From: Neelides folsomi
Lineage: Eukaryota > Arthropoda > Collembola > Neelipleona > Neelidae
NCBI GenBank assembly: GCA_034687125.1
Contig: JAQGBZ010000655.1
Coordinates: 1 to 22,912 of the forward strand
Length of the DNA stretch: 22,912 nt
Direction of reading: 5' to 3'
Positions within the stretch are counted from its first letter, which is position 1. Each line of letters begins with the position of its first letter. The position numbers and the translations under genes were made by a program. Positions 11,780 to 20,546 of the stretch are shown here, piece by piece. The notes under the pieces are model-generated. The model did not search any database, had not been told where the DNA came from, and saw nothing but the letters and a program-made list of their open reading frames with translations.

Positions 11780-13715
11780 TCTTGCAGTCTTAAGGAGTTA
11801 AAACAGACGACGTTGACGCTACATTTAAAACTCGTATTTTTTCTTTCTACTTAAAAATAATTGAATATTTCTTATATGGTCAACTATCTGATATCTGGAT
11901 TTGTATTTTTTCAAATTAAAGGGAAGCATATCAGGTATACTTGAATAATTAAGCAAGTCCCACGCAATTGTGTATCTCACTCGCTCAGTGAGTCCTTAAT
12001 TGTATGCATATCCTACAATTACGAATATAACCTAAGCAGATGCAGATCGGAGTAATAGTGTAAATGTTTACAATTACGAACCACACGTGGAAGATCAACA
12101 AACAACGACATGTTGAGGAATTATAAGTTCAAAGATCACGTAAAATCCCTTAAAGAATTTCATCACAAATCCTCTTTATTCAGAAGCTGAGTTCTTAAGA
12201 TTCATGATCTCATAGAAGAAATTACAAGAAAGAAAAATGATGTCATTTATTATTTATAATGCACTCAAAAGGAATATTCTAAATAAGGATCTTATTGAAA
12301 AAAGTCATAATTGACAAAGTTGTTTTTTATAAGAATGTATAATATTATTTAGCATTGTTAAATGGGATATGTTTTGAGAAACAAGAAGTCTCTTGTAATT
12401 TCCAGTCGTATTTGTCTGTTACTATGAGATGTTGGATGAATAAGAAACCTGGAGGAAAAACAAAAGCGACTTGGCATTTCGCCACCGCCATCCCATTTTA
12501 GACCTCCCGCATCCATCAGGAGTGAAGAGACCCGCGTTTTTAATTCCTATTCTCTTTCCCATTCACTCTCACACCTCATACTGACTCTTACTTATTATCA
12601 TCTCCGCCTTTCAGCTCTCACTTCAAAAATGGTACAAATCCCTTAAGCTCTTTAGCTTCTTCCGTTTCAATCAAATGATTGAATAATACACGGAGGATTA
12701 AAACCAAAGCTAAAAAAATATAAAAGGTCATTCCCACTTTCCACATACAGAGATATGGAAAATTCACGAGATGAAGATTATATAAATGACTTTCATCCTT
12801 TTGTATAAATAAACCGAGTTTAATTCGAGTTAAAGGAAGGAAAAATTAATAGCAAGGGAGAGAAAAGAGAACTTCATATAATGGATTTCATGCATTCTGC
12901 GATGTAAGAGAAAGTTAGAGAGAAAATCCGAGATGGTTAAAAGGTTCGGGTTGAATGAGGTTAAATGAATGGTGAGTTTTCTTGATTTATGTGTGGAAAT
13001 ATCAAAAGTTAAATTAAATTATTATAAAGAGAGCCGATGAGGTCAAACCGGCTTTTTCTTTTTATATCTTTACGAGACGTTACGTGGGCGTTAATAGCTG
13101 ATTCATTCGACTTCCCGAAATAAATCTTTGATGTCGGGTCTAGTCTTTTTAACTTGAACATGGAGGCCCAGACGGCTTGTTTGATTTAATTGTAATATGC
13201 TTCATTCTATATATTGTGTATGAAATTCTGTTCTTACAATTCAACCTACTTTTCATATAATTTCAAAGTTATATTTAATAAAAGTTAACTTTGATTTAAT
13301 AAAGATAAAAGCTGTTTGTTTATGAAATTATCGTCTAACAAAGAGTAAAAGAATGGCTTAGAAAGTTCTCATATAACTAAATATGCCAATGTATTGTTTT
13401 AATTCTAATTTTGTCAAGCTATTTGTCAAGAGTGCACATGGAAGGCAATTACCGAAAAAGAATCAATTTCATTTTAAGATACAGTAAATTGACAACAAAC
13501 AACAATGAATTAATTTGCTTTTCAATGTATTACATTAGTTCAATAACATAAAATAACAGTATGATTTTATGATCAACTTATGAGTAAATGGATGAATCAA
13601 GTTGTATCCAGCAAATATAGTTTTATAACTTAAATTAACTACTTGGTATGTACTCAAGATAATATTAGTCACTTATATTGTATAGGTGAGAAAGTTAAAT
13701 AGGATAATTGCGAAC

Positions 13716-13747
13716 CTCCAAGGGGCAGGTCCAGGTGCGGGTTCCAT
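13716..13747 (-). CDS. Candidate first coding exon of the Gln-rich gene
   Basis: A minus-strand ATG at 13745-13747 opens MEPAPGPAPW plus two bases (AG), ending at a GT donor (gttcgc). Spliced to the acceptor before 7754 (gccagcag) it makes an Arg codon and continues in frame as LSFIFGAS into the MSPVRD segment. That in-frame stretch has no ATG of its own before 7726, and an in-frame TGA lies just upstream of the acceptor, so an upstream exon would explain it. The donor is weak at +3 and +4. Local GC is high and a promoter-like block lies just upstream. The exon would add 20 residues before MSPVRD and give a total of 833 codons. Confidence 0.35.
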
Positions 13748-13779
13748 GATTGTTCCACACTACTAATTTATCTAGATAT

Positions 13780-14100
13780 TTAACTACTACTTAAAAATGG
13801 CACACAAGGAAGGCAGTCGAAGGTTTTCTCATCGGCATGAAGTGCCGGAGAATGAGTCGGAAGAGTCGGATGGTTCGGCCGGGAACGTTGTTCCGTTCCG
13901 GGGCAAAGGCCTGCCCTAAAAATAGTTAAGGCGGGGCGGGCGGGTGGGCAGGTGGAACTTTTACGCACTCCCGCACGTTCACACACATACACACACGTTC
14001 TCATGCACACACAATCCATTCGTTCACATTCACACATCGCACCACACACACCGTGTAGTCCAACGAGTCTCCACCGTTTGAACCACACACATGTAGAAAA
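13780..14100 (-). promoter_or_regulatory. GC-rich promoter-like block with MEF2-type site
   Basis: The most GC-rich non-coding block in the window. It holds CTAAAAATAG at 13916-13925, a perfect match to the MEF2 consensus YTAWWWWTAR; a GGGGCGGGCGGG GC-box run at about 13932-13945; and CAGGTG E-boxes near 13732 and 13949. It lies immediately upstream of the candidate minus-strand first exon. MEF2 and E-box sites together are typical of muscle genes, but single sites occur by chance. Confidence 0.4.
13979..14056. repeat. Imperfect (CA)n microsatellite
   Basis: Repeated CACACA and TTCACA motifs, interrupted by CGTTC and CCATTCG units. Low-complexity sequence within the GC-rich block. The open frames over it on both strands are explained by the repeat. 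Confidence 0.7.
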
Positions 14101-15146
14101 AGGAGAGAAAAAACCTATTTTTACTCTCCTTCAATTCAACATAATGAAAGAGAATTCGGAAGAATTGAAATGGAGAATTTAGGTCTAATGGATTGAGACT
14201 ATTTGAAATATTTTTTATTTGTCAACTTTCCCTTTTATTTAAAAATCCGTCGTAGGATTACCTCAGACCCCGTCATAATTGACGGGAGGGTTTGGTTCCT
14301 TGGATGCATTTGTGTTTGTGAGTCGGTCGTCGGCTCAGTTGACTGCAGACAGGAATGAAAAATCCCATAAGTATAAAATGAATCGAAACATATGGGAGTC
14401 TACGAGAGTTTTCATTCCAAGTTCTTCACAATTTCTTTGTAGGTTTGTCCAAATATGTGGAAGAGTTCTTGGAAAAACGGGCTTTTGAGTATTTCCATAC
14501 ATCACATTCGTTGCATTTTTCCAACACATTGACTTCCTTACTACTACGAGGAACCCAAAATAAAATCTTCAGCTTTATTTCCACCTTTTGGAGATTACCA
14601 CTTCCAACAACTCTTTTTATGGTGATGTTCAATGCAAAATGAACAAGTTTGATAATAAATATTTTAAATCATCATTATATTCATAAAAATATGTAAATAT
14701 GAACATATCATAATAAAGTATTTAAAAATGTTGTATCAAGCCTAATTTTGTAGAATCAGTTATTTGTATTTGTTTTTAGATATATGAAATTTTATTATTG
14801 AAGAGCAATCTTTTTAGATACCTACAACCTATTAAAGTATTAATCAATATATGATAAATTCATAAATATGCGCTCTAAAGTCAGTCAGTTTTTGCAAAAA
14901 AGCTTAAAAGGGAATAAGGCGTCTTGCCTCTTTATTCGTTTCTGCTTAAAGTAAACGATCATAATTGGATCTTTAACATTTACAAGTTACAGGTCTTATA
15001 TAAGTAAACATTTAATATACGTTACGTATATTATTTAATATTTAAATATGAAAATTATTCTTACAAAAAATGATATGCGATTAAATAAATGAGTAAGCAA
15101 AGAGTAAAATACATTTGGTTATTCATGGAATGCCGAATGGCGTGGA
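14101..15146. other. Intergenic stretch, no gene seen
   Basis: Open frames between about 14280 and 14640 exist on both strands but lack recognisable products, good splice sites or convincing composition. CCCGTCA and TGACGGG around TAAT at 14269-14286 form a perfect inverted repeat. From 14640 the sequence is AT-rich and contains the 3' flank of the TMEM181 gene. Confidence 0.4.
14931..14936 (-). terminator. Candidate polyadenylation signal of TMEM181
   Basis: AATAAA on the minus strand, about 210 bases past the TMEM181 stop. It lies within a possible stem: GAATAAGGC (about 14912-14920) opposes GCCTCTTTATTC. This is the best-placed hexamer for the gene. Confidence 0.35.
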
Positions 15147-18100
15147 TCAGTCACTGTCATCATTGTGGTTTGGGATATTCTCATTTTTCTTTAAAGGCAT
15201 TCGACTCGGGTCATCGTCGTCGTCTGATCCATAAATAACATCTTCGTCACTATCGTTGATCATCGAGAACGATGGATTGTCTTTTGTGATACTTGATCCT
15301 GAAAACATCCACAATATGAAAATAAAATAAATATATTCAATTGAATAATTTATATTTATTGAAAATGGCAAATTGTAAAGACATTTAACAAGTTACCGGA
15401 TGCAAGAGTTGCTGCTGAAGAAGGTGAGTACACAAACGCCATTGCAAAGACGTATAAATTGAGAAGGCCATAAAAAGCCATAAATTGAGCAGAAGAGGTA
15501 TATGTTGTTGACAACTCAGCGACAAAATGATCTTCTACAATGTCAGCTCCAAATTTAAGATACGTGACGAGAAATGTAATTTTCACAACCACGAGGAGAA
15601 GAAGAGTTAAAAATTTTAACCGGAGGTCTGTAAATCCAAATAATTTAATTTAAAGTTACACTTATGTATAATTATTTGTAATTTATATTAGTTAATATTT
15701 TTACATATTAGAGTAAATTGTATTAGCCCAATAAAAATATCTTTTTTGTTAATCAAAATATCAATATTGTATTTGAGCTTACCAAAGTAAGGCATTGATC
15801 TCAATTCTGCATAAGCTTTGAGAACCAAAAACACGAGATAAATTACGTAAAGGATTCCAACAGTCATAAAGAAGTTTTTCAGGCTCTGAAAATATAAAAT
15901 TCGTAATCAATTATATACAATTTTATCAGACTTAGGTTATAGGAAATCAAACCGTTTTAAATGCTATTTTAAATACTTAAAGGCAATTAATATCTTACAT
16001 TCCAATAAAAGTTCCATTCCAATACAGTATGTACGTAATATATTATTGAATATACCTACATAGATGTATTAGAATCTTAAGTATCAAACAGCAGGTCTAA
16101 TATCAATCAGTAAACATTATTATATGGAGCAATTTAGATTATTTTTATTTTGGCCCAAGTTCAGAAAGTGACATTAATGGAGAACGAACGAAGAATTTTT
16201 GGATTTACATGAAGTTTATAAATATTTTTATGCATTTCTACCCTTTCCATTGATTATGATAATGATTTATAGATTGATTTAGGACTTTAATCTAGATTTA
16301 GGTTAATTATTTGAGAAAAAATTTAATTATTTGAATTTTGAATTTGTATATTCGAGATTAGAAATCCGCTTTACGCACATTGTACTTAGGAGTGTCAATG
16401 AGGTAATTGTATGATGGATCCGTGGCGTTGTTGAGTTTTTGCCAAGATCCTAAGATCACAGCGGAGATCCAGAGAGATGAGACGAGAAGAAGTTTAGGAA
16501 GATAAAAAACCCATCCCCTCTCCACCTTCACCCCATTCATCAAACATTCATTAAATGGGAAAAGTCATAAGTCATCACAAACGTCATTTCCTTACAAGTC
16601 ACATTAAAGCGACATAAACATGGAGAGTCATAAAACCTGTCGTAATCCATGGTAAATGAAGAGCCAGAAGAGGAGAAGTGCTGAGAGAAATGTGATTTGA
16701 AACACGCCATCCAAAAGACCAACGAGAGTTGAATTGACAAGGAAAACAAGCGGAAACGCTGGATCTATTTTTTATATTTATTAAGTAATGTAATATTATA
16801 CCAAGAGATTTTATAGGATGATAACTGTGATTCATTAATAATTCATTAGTATATAATTATAAGATTTCAATTACTATTATAAAGAAACAGAAGGGGAAGA
16901 AGAATCAAACTCCATTTTTGTTCCATTGACCAGTCTGGAACTCCAAAACGTCGTAAAGCCCACAGTGCCCAACACTATTTATTATATTGTAAATTATAGG
17001 TATAACAAAATATGGTCCAATATTAAAGTACAAATATTATTTATTAAATTTAGATAATTTGAAATTTGATATTCAACTGACCGTCATCCCAAAAGACGCA
17101 ACCGAATATATAAAACGGAAAGAAAGTTCAAGTTGGCTATATGCAGGATTGTAACTTTTGAACTGTAAAGAGAAAGTATTTATCATTATTATGATCTGTA
17201 ATAATTAATTACTCAAATAACCTTTAATTATTTTATATGATAGTTACGTTTTTAGTATTTTAAATTGTATGGTATATTCAACTGTGATTGCATAAATCAC
17301 TTTGTTATTATAATTAATTCATAGAAATCATCCTTACGTAAAAGGTTATATCTTTTATCTTGTACTTTTCATTCACAGTCTCCAGTCCCGAAAAGGACAC
17401 ATGGAGGATATACGATGTATGGTCAATATATGGAAGATGAAGAAGGGTGAGTTGATCGCACGTGGATTTACAAGACAATCGTCGGATCCGAGTTGGATGA
17501 CCGTCATACACGCGAAATGCTTCCTTCTTCTCTATACCCCAAACGGCCACTTCCACGTTGAATAATTTAGTAAATGATTCGTCTATTAATTCAAAGTTTG
17601 ATTAATCCACATACATTTTTTAAAAGTTTAACTATAATTGATTGCAAAATGTCGAATTGACTTTCTGACCTTCTTTACTCTCTGTGTTCACCTTCGCAAT
17701 AAGCCATAATTGTTGATTGTACGAAGAAAGTTGTGGAGTAATGAGATTGTAAGGACCGGTTGGTAAAAGTTTACTATCGTTCAAAACACTCGCACCGGAC
17801 TTTTCAACGACTAATGTAATTGGAGGACCTTTACATATAAATTTTCAAATTAGACCAACATTTACTCATTATAAACATTATTGAAATTTTCATTGAATTT
17901 AGTTTTAATGGTTTTACTAACCCACTAGTCCGATGAATGTCAAAATTCCAAGAGATATGAAGAATGCAAAGAAAAGAAATACGAATTCACGTTTACTTAA
18001 TGAGTAAAGTCTCATTTGGACGGAACGCTCGCAGCGATCGTGATGGTACGCTGGGGCCAAGTAACGCTCGAACGCCCCGAAAAATTCCCACCATCCTTGT

Positions 18101-18162
18101 GGACAAACGGACTTGAGAAATTCATTTTTTGGAGTATAAGTTGAATAGCCAACTCCTTCCAT
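15147..18162 (-). CDS. TMEM181: TMEM181 homologue, ten exons
   Basis: Multi-pass membrane protein of the GOST family (a luminal GOLD-like domain followed by seven helices; GPR107, TMEM87 and Wntless are relatives). Exons in transcript order: 17922-18162, 17670-17828, 17338-17549, 17082-17162, 16875-16974, 16637-16764, 16379-16525, 15783-15885, 15397-15627, 15147-15298; 1554 bases, 517 residues plus TGA, phase kept throughout. The ATG at 18162 is the first in a frame whose upstream stop is a TGA near 18278. Landmarks: RLYSLSKREF then a first helix at about 61-80; NQQLWL and the luminal domain to about 220; YNPAYSQLELSFRF; the helical region with WSMEQKW, FYLPKLL and VILGSWQKLNN; FVAELSTTYTSSAQF; FYGLLNLYVFAMAFVYSPS; and an acidic tail with NPSFSMINDSDEDVIYGSD, ending DDSD. 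These match vertebrate TMEM181 in order and length. The human protein was found in a screen for host factors of a bacterial cytolethal distending toxin; its normal role is poorly known. Weakest junction: the acceptor at 16526, which lacks a pyrimidine tract. Confidence 0.95.
15886..16378 (-). other. TMEM181 intron 7, 493 bases
   Basis: The longest intron of the gene, from donor gtgcgt at 16378 to acceptor ttttcag ending at 15886. AT-rich; nothing else seen. The other TMEM181 introns are about 80-180 bases. Confidence 0.7.
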
Positions 18163-18792
18163 TCTGGCGATTTCCCTCCCAGATGGTCCACGATTACGAC
18201 TGGAGCGACGGCGAGAATTTCTATCGATCCATACCGGAACTTCTTCCGAGTCGACGCAAAATAATATCAAAAATCATCATCGGCTTCTATAAATGTACAC
18301 ATCACACACGCATACTGATCCAAGCATTGAATGACCATTAAACCATGATAATGATGATTAATTAATTCTTATATGTGTTAATTATGTAGCATATAATTTT
18401 ATTGAGTCTATTAAATGAAAATAAATGGAATTATGCACATGATTATCTATACATACCTACACTTGTATGCTATTTCTCAATGGCTCAATAATCATGGTCA
18501 ATAGCTTTAATTACATGGTTGAAATATGAATCCGAGCTTGAAATATAATTATGAGAATGAATTGTAGTTTAAAAAACCCCAACAATATCAATATGCATTG
18601 AAGAGTTTACCTCATCAAAACCGTGCTTGTTGTTTTATTTATTATGTTAAGTATGGCATTGAATTTACGAATTATTACATTAGAGAAATCAAAAATAAAT
18701 ATTTATTCTGACAAAAATATCGTCATTGTAAAAAAGTACAGAGATTAATAAGGAGAATAAAATCAATTATTGTTTAAACTTATGATTAGATA
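18163..18792. other. Spacer between TMEM181 and POLR2G
   Basis: Holds the 5' flank of TMEM181 and the 3' flank of POLR2G, both minus strand. The frame of TMEM181 exon 1 stays open upstream of its ATG to about 18278 with coding-like composition (an Arg/Ser-rich stretch), so an upstream non-canonical start or a spliced 5' extension is possible but has no ATG. The rest is AT-rich with no gene. Confidence 0.5.
18702..18707 (-). terminator. Candidate polyadenylation signal of POLR2G
   Basis: AATAAA on the minus strand, about 86 bases past the POLR2G stop at 18793, a usual distance. Confidence 0.45.
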
Positions 18793-19759
18793 TTAACTTG
18801 AGATAAGTCCCAGGAAATCGTCCATGAGTGTTCCAATTGCAAACTGAAAAGAAAAAGATCAAGAAATAATTAAACTGACATTAATCACAATAAATATTAA
18901 CAAAATAATAATAGTTCTGCACTGTATCAGACATATTTCTATTTGAAATTGAATTTCGATAACAATTAAATTGTTTTTTTTTGACAAATTCAACTTACAA
19001 TTCCAGAAGCATCAACACGAGTGCCTACAATTTTGAGTCTAATTTCATCATCTTGTTTAATTACAATGTCTTCGTCCTTAGATTTGTAACAAGGAGGAGT
19101 AGCAGCGGGATCAAATTCCATTTCAGTTGGAATTGACTGAAATTACAAAATGAATTGTTGAAATAATTAGTATAAACAATATTATTTGTGATAAAACATA
19201 CATTATGTATAATAAAAATAGTAAATTATAACTAATTAAATTGTCTTATAATTTAGATTACGTGATGCGAAATGAAGCAATGGAGAGGTCCAATTTCTGC
19301 AAACATCCCAACCTTATTTACTTGAGTCACGACAGCATCGACGACTTCTCCTTTGAATGGCCGGAAAACAATTGCGGTGTATTTGACAGGATAAACGACG
19401 AACCCTTGGCCAGCAAGGATCGTCCCAGACCCAATCTTGTCAATCGTCGTAACGGCGATGACAAACCCATATTTCCCAGTGCATGTTCCTTCGACCTCAG
19501 AAAATAATTTCTGCTTCACAGTATCAAGGAGCTTCGGGCCGAAGTATTTTGGATGTAAAATAATCTCATGCTCCATTCCTATCTGTAATTTTAATACAAA
19601 ATAATTTAATTTATAATATAACGAAATATAATCACGGGTGTGATAAAATGTTAATATTATTTGATTGATATATTTTAATTATATATTTTATAAATATTCA
19701 AAATGACATTTGATTTTGATCAAATAATGATATTTATAAACTCTTACGTGATAAAACAT
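18793..19759 (-). CDS. POLR2G: RNA polymerase II subunit RPB7
   Basis: RPB7 pairs with RPB4 to form the stalk of RNA polymerase II, which binds emerging RNA and acts in initiation. Four exons in transcript order: 19748-19759, 19262-19582, 18999-19136, 18793-18843; every intron is phase 0. The first coding exon is only 12 bases (MFYH) and ends at a strong donor, gtaagag; the next begins [16 protein letters not shown]. The total is 173 residues, against 172 in the human protein. Landmarks: [16 protein letters not shown] in the N-terminal RNP-like domain; [20 protein letters not shown] at the domain junction; [20 protein letters not shown] in the S1/OB domain; [14 protein letters not shown]; and the end [16 protein letters not shown]. 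The match to metazoan RPB7 is near full length, with nothing missing. It lies upstream of TMEM181 in tandem and divergent from the ADAM10-like gene. Confidence 0.97.
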
Positions 19760-20546
19760 CGCTGAAGCTTATTGTTATAAATCCGTTATATAAATAATAC
19801 TAATCTTTAATCCAACTTAAAGTTAGAGAAAAGAAAGTAGATCTTAATTAACTATTAGTGTAATTAAAGGAATAGTAATTGAAATTGTCGAAAGAAGTCA
19901 AAAAAGCATTCAGAGTTTTGAATTGGAGGTCTCAGGTATTAGCATTTTGTCTGTTAGTGCGTCCTCCGTCCTCCGGCTCTTCCGTTCCGTCCTTCACCAC
20001 ACCGCTGCACCGGTACGGAATATTTCCAGAGACTTGAGACGTCCAATTCTCATATAATATATGGCATGGATAATATCCAAATTTTTTATTTTAAACATTT
20101 AAACTATCATTCTTCATTGTCTTTTGTTTAATATACACACATAGTAAATAATACACTAGATAGTAATATAACAAGTTTTTTCATACTTGTTTTCAACTTA
20201 CATGTTAGTTTAATAAATTATTTTTAAAACTAATGAAAAATGACAATGACTCTAATAAAATATATACTCAAATACTAAAATTAACAAACACTTTTAATAA
20301 GGTACATAAAGGTTTAAATAATAATACGTAAATAATAGTTAAAGGAATTTAATTTTCGATGCTCTACAGAATATATGCTTTAAACAACTAAATCAAAATA
20401 AGAATGTCTAATTAACATTTTATAAAGTTTTTATATGAAATAATGAATTATCAAGAATTACTAAAAACTTTATAAAATGTTTAAAATGATAAATTCTTAT
20501 TACATATATGCCATTTCCTTTCAAATGACCAAATGGTTATTTAAAA
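19760..20546. promoter_or_regulatory. Divergent region between POLR2G and ADAM10-like gene
   Basis: 787 bases separate the two start codons, which point away from each other. A GC-rich patch at about 19920-20050 (GTCCTCCGTCCTCCGG and neighbours) stands out from AT-rich flanks and is the likeliest promoter or 5' UTR of POLR2G. The part near the plus-strand gene is AT-rich and holds a long inverted repeat. An upstream ATG at 20525 opens a 12-codon frame that overlaps the plus-strand start at 20547 in another frame, and could lower its translation. Confidence 0.4.
20397..20501. repeat. Long imperfect inverted repeat before ADAM10-like start
   Basis: A 20-base arm at 20414-20433 (AACATTTTATAAAGTTTTTA) is matched perfectly by its reverse complement at 20462-20481. 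Outside it, AATAAGAAT (20397-20405) pairs with ATTCTTATT (20493-20501). The whole can fold as a 105-base stem with an internal loop and a 28-base terminal loop. It ends 45 bases before the plus-strand ATG. It may be a small foldback or MITE-like element; no target-site duplication was found by eye. Confidence 0.7.

Larger units (their letters stand above)
7755..13715 (-). other. 6-kb non-coding stretch, candidate long first intron
   Basis: No exon could be supported here on either strand. If the small upstream exon at 13716-13747 is real, this is the first intron of the Gln-rich gene; otherwise it is intergenic plus promoter. Just upstream of the 7754 exon the minus strand has a TATAAAAAG-like box near 7836-7845, so a shorter transcript could start there. 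GC-richer islands lie at about 8280-8450, 8690-8770, 9500-9650, 10100-10420, 12450-12620 and 13020-13180. Several short inverted repeats in this stretch are listed separately. Confidence 0.4.

Noticed and set aside
13030..13070. AGCCG/CGGCT hairpin followed by a T run, like a rho-independent terminator
   Set aside because: The genome is animal; this terminator type does not apply, and no Pol III gene lies before it.
13780..14182. Open frames of 102 and 76 codons over the CA-rich block
   Set aside because: Low-complexity microsatellite sequence stays open in several frames; no splice or start context supports coding.
14279..14642. Four overlapping frames of 64-69 codons on both strands
   Set aside because: Random-looking products; opposite strands equally open; no exon structure found.
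19241..19507. 88-codon plus-strand frame opposite POLR2G exon 2
   Set aside because: Antisense shadow of a highly conserved RPB7 exon.
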